64,000 bases of DNA from Monodelphis domestica (GCF_027887165.1 NC_077231.1:194110334-194174333), one strand, 5' to 3'; positions 35,658 through 48,800 are shown, counted from the first letter of the stretch. Program-made: numbers and translations. Notes: generated by a model not told the origin, from the sequence alone.

Positions 35658-38001
35658 ATGACTTTCCACCCATCCATTTCTGAGTAGCCTTTAAGTTACC
35701 CATTACCAAAGCATTCCTTCCTTCACATGCTCTGGTCTGCTCACATGCTCCTGTCTACATGGCTAAGAAAGTATTTCACAGTTATTCTGTCAATATATAG
35801 AAAATACATTGCAAAGATATACACACAAAATAAACAAGTATTATGCTCCTCAGGTGACTTTATTCACGCTAACCTGTCTTGTCGTTTTGTTGTTTTACAA
35901 CAAATCTCTTAATCATTTTCGTCTTTGTAGCAACTACAAAAGCATAATCTCGTCTCTTCTAATTTAATTTGGTATAAGACATACCCAAGGTGACTTGCTC
36001 TCTTTGGATTTACTGACTTGTGGAGTCGCCAAAACAAGGGTTCAGTAAATAAGACTATCACAGGGGAGGGGGGAAGGATAGTTGGGGAGGGGGTTGCGAG
36101 GGAGGAAGAGGACCAAGGCAGAGGCATAGCAGCACTGGCACATGTTTGGAAAGCTGCCGCAAAGCACTTCTTCAGTCCCAAAGCCCATTCAGAGCCAGGG
36201 ACCGATCTGAAACCCACCAGACCTGGTGAGCTGGGTTCATGAAGCGCCAGGGACAGACAGCGAGCGGGGTTCGACTCTTTAAGAGCCCCTCTTCCTTTGT
36301 GGGAGAACTTTGCCGAGTCAACATTTTGCGGCACAGTAAATTGACTGTTCCGTGGGTCCAAAACGAGAAACTGGCAAATGATCAAATTTCAGGCAAGGAA
36401 AACCTAAACTTCTGCTAAAACGGTAGTTCTGAGTCACTCTCTAATGTGCAAAATTGATGGTTCACTATCTCAAATAGCTAAAACTCTTGCATACTGGAAG
36501 GGACCGACATGAAACAGGGCAATGAGTTACAGTCAGTACTTGGTAATCTGGGAATGGGGGAAGAGGTGTGGGGTACAAACTAAGACCAACTAAATATGTT
36601 TACCAAGAGATTGAGTATGATAGGGATGTTCCCCTTGGCCACACATGCTTACTAACTGATGGATTAATTACACAGCCACATTTAACCTGAAGACTCTTCT
36701 ACTTATCAGGATCTGTGGAAGGAATGGTCATAATTAGTACTGAAAGACAAAAGAGAAACCGGTTTGAGAAGGCAGGGTAAAAAAAGAAAAAGCCTTATTG
36801 TCTACTGTCCAAGGGATTTAACTGGAGATAAAACCTATATGAACCTATAGCACATGTGTAGCTCCAAACACCAAGGCCTCTTGTCCATCTATTTCATGTC
36901 ATGACTGCTTGCTGGCCTCCTCTTCATAAGCATTCCCCTTACCATTTTGCACATAGGAGGAGCCTGAACCAAGGCCATACAGGTGCCCACAATAGTTGGC
37001 ATCATCGATAAGATCTTCAAAGAACATTTCTCTCATTTTGAAAAAAGCCATTCCTGTCAGGAAGGACTCAGATCCTTCCTGGTGCTGTGGGCCTATCTGC
37101 TCCAACTCAAGTTGCTCAGCTACTTCCTGCAGAACTCTTGAGGTCCTTGCAGCTCTTCATGAGGTACTTGACATCATAGATGACTGGGAAAAACAATCAT
37201 AGGATCTCAAAGAGAAGTCCAGCTCTTCTTCAGGTTGGTTAGAGTTGGTCAGAATTTTGATAAAATAGCCAAAGTCATAGCCACTATGAAATGAAAGCCA
37301 CTTGACCCCCTCATACAGCACAACACCAGATATCATGAGAAGTTCTGCAAAATACTGTGTCTCGATTTCCTTCGTCCTTATGCTTTTTAAACTGGATCCC
37401 TGATGTTGTCAAAGGCTCAATGGAGTCCTGGGCATACATGTCCTCCATTAAATTAAACTTGATGCTGAATTGCCATGTAGAAGTTCCTGGAGGGTATTCC
37501 CCTTGCTCATTCTTAAATGTCAATCCAAGTTGAATTATCCTTAGCAAGTCTACATTACATCTCAAAAGTTGGTACTGAGAGTCAGCATTACTTCTGAATT
37601 GTCCAATGGGTCTTGTAACCACACCTGGAAACTCAGTGTCCATGGCAGCATAATTATACTTCCATATAACTTGATGAGTTTTCTTCATATCATCATCCAG
37701 GTTGTAAGCCCAAACTTCACAAATTCTTTAGCTATGATCTACAGTCACTGCTGGCATAGTGGGAATGCAAAGAGTTTAGATGCCAACGAGCATCAAAATA
37801 TTACACTTGATTGAAGAGTTGTTTTATAAAATAAGTTTTCTTAATCTTTATTTTTGTACCTCCACTGGTACTGATACAGTTGTCGTGCTCTTCTGCCTCA
37901 TCCTTGCCATAGAGTCAAGTCTCAGCGGCGGCCCCATAGACACCTCTCACTGGCCGGGAGAAGGGAGTGTGGAAGCTGCATGGCAGCACTTCTCCTCACC
38001 T
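35430..38001 (-). pseudogene. CNOT7P: Processed retrocopy of CNOT7 mRNA (CCR4-NOT deadenylase subunit), dead
   Basis: The minus strand carries a spliced copy of CNOT7, the DEDD-type poly(A) nuclease of the CCR4-NOT complex. The coding part runs from ATG 37757 to TGA 36899, 859 bp against 858 bp expected. The start reads MPAVTVDHS and then TAA at codon 10 in place of Gln. Codons 23 onward are open (37688-37311), including AMDTEFPGV with the nuclease Asp and Glu, RSNADSQYQLLRCNVDLL and NEQGEYPPGTSTWQF. Frame changes follow: +1 near 37365, +2 in the LDFFEI region near 37225, and -2 near 37135. The C-terminus (37105-36899) reads on to EEEASKQS, as in the parent. No introns are present. The 5' UTR seems to reach about 38001. 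The 3' UTR seems to reach about 35430, with AATAAA at 35461-35456 (minus strand), an A-rich tail and a short flanking repeat. It is host sequence reverse-transcribed by LINE machinery and is not expected to make CNOT7. Confidence 0.93.
35614..35655. repeat. (CA)n microsatellite
   Basis: About 21 uninterrupted CA units, inside the inferred 3' UTR of the CNOT7 retrocopy. Confidence 0.95.
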
Positions 38002-38794
38002 CTGATTTATTAATTAGTTAAAATATCTATTTATTAGATAAAGGGTTTGGTATAATAGGTTAGGAAAGAGGGAACAGGAAGTCCCTGAACTATATTCCTC
38101 CTATGGTTTCTTCAGGAATTTAAAGCTCAAGTCTAGGGACTAAGTCCCAGACAATCTTAGTATCTTTGTAGGTTCAAGATGATTGTATTTCTTGGCACAG
38201 AGATATAGCTTTGAAGGAGTCTTCTGAAGGATAAGCTATTTCTATCCCCAAAGGGGAAAAGTCTCTATCTACTCACTATGAGACAGATGGATAGTCTAGA
38301 TCTTTTCTTTTGAATGAGGGATTTATAGCTAGATATGCTCAGTGGAAATTGCTCCTTCCTCTTTTCAGTTCAAAAGGGAAAAACCTGAATCCTCAACTGC
38401 TCCTCTCCTTTTCTTAGCTGGAAGTTCCATTCCCATCCCCTATTGGCAACCACAGTTCTATCTCCTTTTTTCATGAGATAACACTGCAAATCCAGTCCTT
38501 GTATTTCCTTCAATATTTCTCTCTTTCACACCAGTAAGATCAAGGATAAAGTAACAATTCCATTTATAACCACTATTAGAAATACCAATTATATCAATAA
38601 GACAAGAAAAATAAATCAAGGAAGGCAGAAATACAATTGTCACTTTTTTTGGTACATGGTATGATAGTGTAATTACAAAACCCTGAAGCATTAACTAAAA
38701 TGGATGGAAATAATAACTTTAGAAAAGTCACAGAGCATAAAATACATTTACATAAATCTTCCACTGTGCCATCTGGAATATTTGTGCTGCAGAC

Positions 38795-39311
38795 AACAAA
38801 CTTTCCTTCATCCTATATCTTTTCCTCCCTTACTCCTTCTATCTTCTAGTAATCACTAATACTTGACTGTGTCCTAATGAAAGCTTCCCTTAACCCCTTT
38901 CTAGTATTAGCTACATCTTCACTTATTCTCCTCAACTCATTGGTCAAAACGGGGGAGTTAGAAACCTTCTTTCTTCCCATGATCAATTTCAGATTTTTCC
39001 TTTACTTCTATTACTTAGGAGCTTCCTCTTCTCTGTAGTTCTTGCTATTCATATTTACCACCGAGTCAAAATCCTGTTGATTTTATCTTTAGACTTTAAG
39101 TCATTCCCCTTCCTTAATCAAAGAGTTTTGTACCTGGCTCACAATTTTTCTCTCCTCCCCAACTCTTGCCCTCACAGTAGGAGGCTTCAACATACACGTT
39201 GACTCTCCCTTAAAAACCCTAACTATTCAGTTCTTAAACTTACTCATTACTCCTCCACCCTACCTTAGTCACAGAAAGATAGTTATATCCTCAATCTTGC
39301 CATTGTATAAG
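38795..39311 (+). mobile_element. Old CR1/L2/L3-clade LINE relic, left part
   Basis: CT-rich sequence with TCAATCTTGCCATTGTATAA at the end. It matches the 5' piece of the LINE at 55300 (AATCTTGCCATCCCTC). After about 5.9 kb of retroviral fossil, the LINE resumes at 45223 with AGAATTCTGAAGTCCC and ATCTTGACCCTT. Confidence 0.55.
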
Positions 39312-39553
39312 TGGAAATTTTCTACCTTTGGACTATGTTCTCCAGAATTATTTTTCATCTCCCAGCATCCCTTTCCCTGTGTCCTCACATTTGTGTGTTA
39401 TGTGATTGTTTATAACTTTCTGTGACTCTTCTCTCTCTTCTTCCCTGAGACTATGGCTTAAGTTAGTTAGCTCCCTTTTAACTCATTTTTTAAAAATTTT
39501 AATAAATCTTATAAATATAATACTTGAATTATTGTATACTCATTTTAATTCTC
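39312..39553 (+). mobile_element. Retroviral LTR, short family (fossil, left copy)
   Basis: It begins TGGAAATTTTCTACC and ends near AATAAATCTTATAAATATAA and TTTTAATTCTCC. It resembles 44932-45222 at both ends, so the two may be the LTRs of one old provirus. It lies within an older LINE. Confidence 0.55.
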
Positions 39554-39781
39554 CCATTTGATAACCACTTTGGAAAATGAATTCTCAAATTTTTTAGTCA
39601 GATAGCTTTTTCAGTAACAATAGTAAGTTTGCCTGGTCTCTGCCCATCATGAGAGCCTGGTGGCTGGGTTTCCCTGCGCTCACCCAGCACTGCTGCCTGT
39701 GTTACTGCTGCTGCTGCCGCAACTGATATTCTAGAGCTCTTCCAGCTGCCTCCTGGTTTTGACCAAACACTGCCTAGGTGG

Positions 39782-40696
39782 TGTGAATTTTAAAACTACT
39801 CCACCCTACTCAGATGGTACTTTAGAAGATTTGATTTAGCTATCTCCTGATTGTAACAATGAAGACACTCTCTTTAACAGAATCAGGAATGTCTTGTAGT
39901 ACTTTACATTACTTCACCCTACTTAAACATACTTTAGGGGAAGATAAAGTTGTAATCTCCTGATTGAACAATGAAGGTACTTAGTTCTCACCTTATAGTG
40001 AAGCTAGAACATTAAGCTAAGTCTATTTTTAGATCTAATACAAAAAGATGTTAAGTATCTATAAAGGTTAAATTAATCACAAAAAGGTCAAGTAACTAAC
40101 AAAAGGTGAATTTAACAAAGAAGTGTGAAGTAGCTCAAAATATATAATCTAACCAGAGAAGGTGAGAACTAAAGAGTTGACAATCCTGGAGAAAATCTAA
40201 CCAAAAAGGTGAGAACTAAAGAATGGGCAGTACTGGAAAAAAGTGTCTGCTATGATTAGTAGATGTGAAAATTTAGAGGAGGAGACACAAGAGTGAAAGG
40301 TCTATAAAAGAGGATGAAAAGTTCAGATTGGGACATTTGGAGTTTCAGACATGCGGGCATTCAGATATTCAGAACTCAGCCTGGAGGAGCTCACTAAGAC
40401 AGCTTCCTTGAGATGGTCTCGTGGTGAGTGATAAAAGACTGACTGCTTTTCCCTTGGGCTCAGAGAGGCCCCTTTGGCCAAGGCCTTTTAACTCCTGCCT
40501 GGCTCAGTCTGAGCCAGAGAAGTTTAAATTAACTCTTTTCCTGTCCCTCTCTCTTCTCCTTAATTCCTTCTCTCTATATTAATTAAAATCACCATAATTT
40601 CCAGCTGACTTGGGTATTTTATTATTTTGATTTTCCCTGGTAACCAAATTAATTTAGATTTTTTTTAAAGTCATAACGTTAAAATTATCATTTACA
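39782..40696 (+). mobile_element. Retroviral LTR, long family (fossil)
   Basis: It begins TGTGAATTTTAAAAC, has a TATA box in GGTCTATAAAAGAGG (near 40303) and an ATTAATTAAAATCACC region, and ends TTTACA. It shares AGTAGATGTGAAAATTTAG, CACAAGAGTGAAAG and other blocks with the LTR at 42286. Confidence 0.65.
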
Positions 40697-42043
40697 GTGG
40701 TCCTCACCCAATCTGCAGCCACGACCAGACCCACCACAAAAGCCTGCCATTCTGAACCACCTTTTTTTCCACAGAGGGTGATGTATTAAAAAAAAAAGAA
40801 AAAAAAAGCTCCCACCCTGAATCCACCTCCCCCACATGTGGGTTTTCCAGCCTGCCCTGGCAATTTTTCATTGTGGAGAAGTGAAACCATGATATTCAGC
40901 CTCATCCCTTTCTAGTTTCTAAGCAGGTTTCTTAAGCTACCCCTGGTTTCCTAGTTTAGAGGGCTGTTACTAAAGGTTTTTCACAGGGAGGGCACTTAGT
41001 CCAAATCAGTAGATTTAAAGTCAGAATTTTGAGGAATAAGCCTGATTTTTTCTCTTGACCCAAAACACTAAGGAGTACTCTTTCTCTCCTATGCAAATAT
41101 GCTATTGTTCTCCCTCAAAGTTTTGCCTCCTAGTTCATTTACCCTGTAAATAAAATTCATTCCATTTTTTTTTTTGAGGAAAAATGCTGTTTCAAAGCAT
41201 GTTTGAAACTCTGAAACAACAGTTTGAGTCGGTAGAGCTAAAAAGTGCAGTTTGAATCTGCTTTCTTTTTCTTTTCCTGGGAGTTTTTATTTTCTTTAGA
41301 GATTTCCCACTTTATTTACTTCTTAAAAATATGCAGCAATAAGCTAGGCTGCTTGAATTCCAGACCAAAATGGAATATTCTGACAAAGTTTAAAAAATCT
41401 TAAATACTCTCAACATGCAGAATGGAGATTTTGCCCAGTGCTTGTATGAGAGGGGTGAAAAAAGAAATGCAAATGGATAATAAATATTGGGGGAGGGGAA
41501 GAAAACAATGAGATCTGGAGATGAATTTTAAACCTTTTCAGACCCCATTGTTTTGTTGCTTGCTAACTATTTTCAGTTTGTTCCCCTCCATAATCGCAAA
41601 CAAGTCTATTGGAATTGGAGAAAAGGATTTTTGAATTCACTGCCTGTACCCTGTCAAAGCTTCTTGTTTTTACTGATTGCTTTAAAGATTAATTTTTTAA
41701 GTTCCTATATTAATATAATCAATATCTTTTTATTTCATTGAATCATTTTAATCTGCTATGTTTTGTCTATTAGATATATTATTACATTGTGTTTTATTTG
41801 TACCTTTCCCCTAAGACCGTACTGAAGAACATCATTGTGAAAGCCCATAAACACTTTTTTTTCAGTAGAAAAACTCCTTAGTGATGTTGCATTTGTCACA
41901 TAGATGATGATGGATGGACTTCATTAAAAAAATGGATACAACTTGTATACAACCTTTGGAGAATTTAATGAACTAAGAATTTAAATTAATTTTAAGGGGT
42001 ATTCAGAAATGATGTTTACATAACTAATAGCTTGTGAATGGAT

Positions 42044-42098
<55 letters not shown>

Positions 42099-42285
42099 AA
42101 GAATGTTGTATTAAAGGTAGAGAACAAAATAGAAGTTCCTGTCATACAAGTTTTATATAAACCATGAAGCCAAAGTAAGTTTCTGCATTTTTTTTGACTC
42201 TTCAGTTTAATTTACTTCCACCAGAACAATCTAGATTTCTTGGTGATGTTTTAGATCCCCAAAAAGATTTTCATCAGCAGTATAT
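40697..42285. other. No gene seen, between two related LTRs
   Basis: Ends in the (TA)n at 42049. It may be retroviral internal sequence or older DNA caught between the LTRs. No pol- or gag-like pattern could be recognised. Confidence 0.4.
42049..42095. repeat. (TA)n microsatellite
   Basis: About 23 uninterrupted TA units. Confidence 0.95.
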
Positions 42286-43255
42286 TGTGAAGATTGGATT
42301 TAGCTATCACCTGACTGTAACAATGAAGGCACTTAGCTCTTCCTTTGTTGTGAAGATTGAATTGTAATCTCCAGTCTACTTTTAGATTTTAATCCCCAAA
42401 GTGTTAACTCAGTATTTGAAGTGGATCTACCCATTTTAATCTACAAAAAAATAACAAACAACTAAAGGTGTGAACTAACTACTAAATGTATGAACTAACT
42501 ACAAAAGGTATGGTATAATAAAACCAAAAAAGGTATGAACTAAAGAGTGGGCAGTCCTGGAGAGAGTGTCTGCTGTGATTGGTAGATGTGAAATTTAGGG
42601 GCGGTGACACAAAAGAAAAGTATCTTTAAATAGAGGATCACAGAGGCCAGAAGAAATAGATCAAAGGACTCTGACTCAGAGTTGGACTGGAAGATCAGTC
42701 TCTCAAACTTGGAGTGAAGAGTCACTAGGAGGAGAGACTAGAAGACAGACACTCAAACTTGGCTGTGGAATTCAACCCTGGAGGAGTTTGTGCAGGAGAC
42801 CTCAGACTGCTTTCCTTTTAGACAGTCACCATGGTGAGTTAAAGGCTGACTTAGTTTCCCTGCCTTTCTGGAGGTGTGAACCTCTGAGAAAGGCCCATTG
42901 TCTTGAGACTCCTTTCCCCACTATTATATATATATATAAACCCTTACCTACTGTCTTGGAGTCAATCCTGTGTATTGGCTCCAAGACAGAAGAGTGGTAA
43001 GGGCTAGGCAATGGGGGTCAAGTGACTTGCCCAGGGTCACACAGCTAGGAAGTGGCTGAGGTCAGATTTGAACCTAGGACCTCCTGTCTCTAGGCCTGGT
43101 TCTCAATCCACTGAGCTACCCAGCTGCCCCTCCTTCCCACTATTATAAATAAAATACCATAAATTCCATTTACTTTGATAATTCATTTTGGGATTTATAA
43201 ATTAAAATCCCTGGCAAGCACCTATTAGATATTCAGTTCATAATAAAAATTTAAC
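42286..43255 (+). mobile_element. Retroviral LTR, long family, with MAR1 inside (fossil)
   Basis: Same order of blocks as 39782-40696: GATTTAGCTATCACCTG, GGGCAGTCCTGG, TTGGTAGATGTGAAATTTAG and a TTTAAATAGAGG TATA region. A MAR1 interrupts it at 42938-43130. It ends near TTTAACA. Confidence 0.65.
42938..43130 (-). mobile_element. MAR1 SINE inside an LTR
   Basis: AAACCCTTACC to CAGCTGCCCC. Flanks are TCCTTTCCCCACTATTATA before and TCCTTCCCACTATTATA after, a target duplication with small differences. It is younger than the LTR that holds it. Confidence 0.9.
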
Positions 43256-44931
43256 AATAGAGGTTTGTGTTTTTTCTAGGTTCTTCTGCCAAATTTTGGT
43301 AATAGATTTTGTTAAAAATATCTTTGCCATGGTTCAAAGATTTGCTATACCTATAAAATGTGTGACAAATATCCATAAGTTCATAGGTATTTTTTTTTAA
43401 CTCTTACCTTCTGTCTTGGAGTCAATACTGTGTATTGGTTCCAAGGCAGAAGAGTGGTAAAGGCTAGGCAATGGGGGTCAAGTGACTTGCCCAGGGTCAC
43501 ACAGCTGGGAAGTGTTTGAGGCCAGATTTGAACCTAGAACCTCCCGTCTCTAGGACTGGCTCTCAATCCACTGAGCTACCCAGCTGCCCCCCCATAGGTT
43601 TTATTTTTTAATGTCATATAACAAGTGACTATATACAGCAACTCATGTGAATCCTATATGATAGTGTGTTTGTTTGCTATTGTCATTAACTGGGCTATTC
43701 TGAATTTTGGGAATTTTGATACTTTCTTTAAATGTGTATTATCTACTGTACTACTGTTTTAGAAATTTGTTACTTTGTAAAAATCATTTGCACTCAAACA
43801 GTGGTTCATGGCCAAGTTAAAAAAGGAGATGGAGCTCATTTTTGGTGAGGTACCTTTGTATTCTACCTCTCCTTGGCTGACACAATGTGTCACTGATTGT
43901 AAGCTATATATATATTTGATTTTTAAGACTTTTTTATTATTGTTTTTCTTTGCATGTGCAATATAATATTTGTTTTATTTTTCTCTCCTTTTTGTATTTG
44001 AAGTATATGTCAATAGTATTGAGATTTTTCTTTAGCCTTTTTTGATTTTGCAGTAATATAAATTTAAAATACATTTGCCTTAATGTCAATGCATACCCCC
44101 AAAAGCTTTAGACTATAGAAATAATGCCATTTATTGTTTAAAAATCATGGGACTTTGCTTAATGATTCTGTCTAATTCCAAGAGAAACAAATGCAAAAAA
44201 GAGCCACTGCATAGTGCCAAAGAAGCACAAAGCTACCCTGCATAGTGCCAAAAGAACACACAGGTCAAAGAGAACAACTAATCCCATTGGGATTGATAAA
44301 GTTTTGAGCCAAGACAAGAGGACTTGAACTTTTTTGGGGTTCGAGGTTGTGGCTATTTTGACATATGTCAGAGGCAGATATTCCCTGAGCCCCGCATTCT
44401 ATCAAGCGCCTCACTTTGGCTGCTTTCCTGACTCCCATAATCTAGTCCCTTTTCTGTCTTTCATAGTGTGGTAAACTTTCTGTAGTCCTGGCTACTGATA
44501 AGGTAACTGCATAATTACATAAATCACTTTAATTGGGCCTTAATTCAAGGACCTGTTATAGGTTTATTTTTCCTTTACTTAGAATTTTTACACATAAGAC
44601 TTTGATAATCTATATTTCAACCATAAGTTATGTGAACTGTTTGGAGAAGGTGCCATGAAGATGCCTGCATGGACCACATGCTGCACCAGAATATCCAGAG
44701 TGAATTTTGGGATGTGATTATTTGAACTGTGTGGGGTTGAATGCATTTGTTTTGTATGTATACTTATATGCCAAAAGGGACTGTCCCCAATTGGCTTTTT
44801 TGTCAATGCACCTAGCAATCACTGGTTTTGTTCTCTTTTCCTTTCACCCCCAAATTATTGTAATTTAAAAGTTGGTTATGCTTACAAGATCCATTGGAGA
44901 GACCAGTCTTCCAAGGAATCTTAGAGGGGTA
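43256..44931 (+). mobile_element. Retroviral internal region (fossil)
   Basis: GCCAAAAGGGACTGTCCCC and TCAATGCACCTAGCAATCAC (44771-44820) recur in the minus-strand retroviral fragment near 24130-24170. A purine-rich GAGGGG precedes the LTR at 44932. No intact frame is present. It is old and heavily broken. Confidence 0.55.
43389..43590 (-). mobile_element. MAR1 SINE, full length
   Basis: Poly(T) start to CAGCTGCCCC, with CATAGGT on both sides. It lies in retroviral fossil sequence and is close to the copy at 42938 in sequence. Confidence 0.9.
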
Positions 44932-45222
44932 TGTGTAATTGGAAATCTTGTGCTTTTGAACTACATTTCTCAAGAGCCCACTGATTTTCTGTTGTTACAT
45001 GCTGACAAAGACAGGAGATTAAATAGGGTGGTCTTTCATGGCTAGGTCTCTTTGTTTCCTGGGTCATGACTTTGGTGGAATGGACTGTTTGAACAGGTAG
45101 ATTAGCCATGGGCATGTGGTTTGGTTTTGTTACCTTTTTATTTTGTTACTTCTAGTTATTATTAATAAATCTTATAAAATATATTTTATTTTATACATAT
45201 TATAGATTAATTTTAATTCTTA
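44932..45222 (+). mobile_element. Retroviral LTR, short family (fossil, right copy)
   Basis: It begins TGTGTAATTGGAAATCTTG and has AATAAATCTTATAAAATAT near its end, like 39312-39553. Old LINE sequence resumes after it. Confidence 0.55.
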
Positions 45223-45400
45223 TACCATCAACTACAAACATACCATCTTCATGCTAAAGAATTCTGAAGTCCCTTTATCTGATCATAATTTATTTGCTTT
45301 CTACCTCTCCCTCTGCCTTCTTTTGTCATCTTGACCCTTGGTGAATCAGTTGAACTCAGTTAATGTTTACTAAATTGAAATAAAAAAAAAAACAACTAAT
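45223..45400 (+). mobile_element. Old CR1/L2/L3-clade LINE relic, right part
   Basis: CTAAAGAATTCTGAAGTCCC and GTCATCTTGACCCTTGGTGA match 55352-55530 (TTAAGAATTCTGAAATCTCC, CCATCTTGACCCTTTAGTGA) in order. Confidence 0.6.
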
Positions 45401-45805
45401 GAGAAAACATGATTCTACCTATCTTAAGAAAAAGAAATTGAGTTACATGTACTGGCACGGAGAGAATCTTAGGGCAAGTTTATCAATTTTAATAACATTT
45501 TCTATAAATATTACAATTTATGCTGGAGAGGAATTTTCTTTTGTACTATTTTTAAAGTATCATATAAATTGTTAGGTTTTGATAGTGTTATGGGGATTTT
45601 ACGAAAGGGGAAAGGGTTTATACCCAAGGGAAAATCACATTTAAATAACTTGAATTTATTAACAGAGAAGGGGAAGATGTTGGGGAAGGAATAAAGGAAA
45701 GGGTAATATCTGACTTTTTACCCACTATATTTTATTATCTAAGCTTACACTGTCTAACTATCTTAACTAAAGACTATTAAGAATAAATCCCACAGTAAAC
45801 CCAGA

Positions 45806-45867
<62 letters not shown>

Positions 45868-48800
45868 CAATGGTTGGTCAGATATCAGGAATCCCAGTTG
45901 TAGTGTCCTCAGATGGTCCCAGCAAGGTAGAGGAGGTAGAGGTCTTTTCCTTTTTTAAACTACCTACCATTCTTACTACCAGGTTGACTACCCTTTCTGC
46001 CTAACTTTGCTAGGTGTCCTTAAAAAATTCTATTAGAATGATGTATGTCAAATTTTAATACAACGAATGTAACTATATCTAATTGTTGTTATAGTTTCCA
46101 GGAGGGAGCATGGTGATTCTGTTGTTGGAAGAAATGCTGGACTTCAAATTATTATCTCTACCTAGTTTCTATAGTTTTGCTAACTGAGACTCACAACAAG
46201 GTAATTTTTTTAGTACTGAAGAGCAATTGAAAGGAATTTTCTCACTCTTAAATCATAGGTTGAACTCAGAAAGTAGTAACTCATCAGAATCAAAAACATT
46301 TATTCAAAGTCTCAGGGCTTATCATCAACTTTCTGGTCTACTGAAGTGTGTTGGAAATGTTATCAACTGGCTCTTTGGGGAAAAAAAAGCACCACATCTA
46401 AGACAGATTTCTAAGTTTACTTTGCATTATTAACATTTTCTCCACTCTCTTCTATGTAGACAATCAATAAAAAATGTTTTTGTTGTTTATCCTTTGAACA
46501 AACCATAAATCATGTCCTGGTTCATACATAGTATTTGCAGGTTTCCAAGTGTATTGGCATCTTAGAAAGCTCACACTCAAAACTTATCAACTGACTCTCC
46601 AGCTGCTATGTGCTGGCTCCAGCATAACTCTTAAGGGAGTTATAGAATCAGATGAATCAAATATCTTGTCTGTAGAAATTAACTAAGGCTAAAAGGAACA
46701 GGTAAAATAAAGAAAGTAAGAGTTTGAGTCTAGGGTGGTCAAGACAAAATAGAAAAAAATGGGAATGCAAGATTCAGAATCCAGGGGATCAAGTAGCTGA
46801 GATTTAGCACCTAGGCCAAGGAAAATAAATCAAGGGCTAGGAAGAATATTTGAAACAAAGGGTCAAAAACACAAGACAGAGAGTTTAAGAAATACAAGGG
46901 TAGAATTTAGGCAAGGGTTTTGGGCAATAGGCATGGTTCATTAGCCCCAACAATGGAGCTTGAATCAAGTCATATGGAAGAATATGTTTCCTCCCTGGAA
47001 CTGGTATTGATCTAATAGGGTGAGGGGATCTTAAATTCTACATGGGGACAATGATGGCAAAGTCAATTGGTTGGATTTGACACAAGATTATTCACTGTAG
47101 GGGAGTGGTTTCAAGGACCACAACAACAAAAGGCCTAGCAATTCACATGGATTACCATTATGGTATGCATTAATAAATTAAATATATTGATACATTAAAA
47201 AGATAAATTTGTAAATAAAATATACAGCATCAATATAGCAAAGAAGCTACATACTAAATGATGTTTTTCATATATGCATTTCAGAATTTTTCTAATGTAT
47301 GTCAATGCTATTTTGACTAATAAAGTATAAATTAATTTAAAAGCATTGCCAAATTCATACTCATTTTTATCAGGTTCTCAATTAACAGTTATTAACAGTT
47401 CAACTACTATCATGTAGGGATCCAAACTTCTTTTTGTAGTTATAAAGATTCATTGCTACCTTTAACACACCACTTTTTACTTCTCCTCCCCTGCAGTAGA
47501 AGGAATGGTTTTCACTAGAAAAAGCTACAGAATTTGGATACATTGCCAGACTGAAGCATAGTATAGGTTGGGAAGCACTGATTACACTTCAGCCCTATCA
47601 ATAAGGAGACTGACTGAATCTAAAAAGAGAAGTGATTTGCTGAAGGTCCCAGTTAGTGGTGACTAGACAGCTTTGCCCAAATGGATGGCTTTTGTGTTTG
47701 AGGAGTTCCCTCATCCTATACCACCTACAATTTTTCCTTTGAGACAATGTAGGAAGAAGGAAAACTAGGTTACTTTGATCTTTTTGCCCACAGACAATAG
47801 ATCTTTAAGGCACTCATGAAAGAAACTTTTATACTTCTCTAAAGGACACGTTAACATATCAACAGGAACATATTCTCCATGAACACAGTGTCCTTCCTTC
47901 TCTTAGTGAGAAATAAAGCACAGGTAATAAAAGAAAAAGAAAAAAAAAGACAAGTTAATTTCACACAGTCTCATACAAAAATTTCTTTGGTATAAACTTA
48001 AATTTGTAAACCTTTTTAAAATTTAAATATTAAACTATTACCATGTTTTTGTATGAAGCACTTTAAGACCTTCCCCCTACCAATAATGACTGAATTGAAA
48101 TTAAAATTTTTCTTTGTCTATGTTAACAGGATCTGATTTTTAGCATCTTTTAAATTTCTAGTCAAGAACATATATATACCTCAGGTATAGCCAAAGGAAA
48201 ATAAAGAGCATTGTTATATTTGGGTACTTATATCTTCAATATGATTTTAACAGGAGATAACTTAGATTTCAAAATTCACAGGATAAATAAGTAAAGATAT
48301 AATACTGAAAAATTTGTATTCTCAATCACTTTTTATAAAGGGTTTTTTAATGCTTAGAGTTACTTTATCAGAACTCTTCTTGAAATGAAATTTTAGAAGC
48401 AAAATTCATTATTTGAAGTTTAGTTCTTCCTTTTCCTTCTTTATTGTCTTTATAAAATAATTTCCAGAAAACAAAAACATTTATCTAAATAAATGTATGT
48501 GCAAAATTATCATTATTGTAGACTGATTTTCTTTCCTTCACTAAAAAAAAGACTTGTAATTGTCCCCAAGAAAAAATAAGGGGATTAAAATGAGTGAAGG
48601 TGGGAGGGAAGAAGGGATAGAGGAATATTATTTACCCCATGAATAAAAGAAGATTGATGGAAAGTTGTCTCAAGAAAAGCAGTATGAAATAATAGTGTGG
48701 GTGAGAGCAAACCTAATGGATTGCGTCATATATAATCCTTTCCACTTCACACACAAACTCCTTGTTTCTTCTGGTGGATGAGCACATGGGACAAGGATGT

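Noticed and set aside
37311-37814. Possible functional CNOT7-like gene
   Set aside because: The copy has a stop at codon 10 and three frame changes, and no introns, so it is a processed pseudogene.
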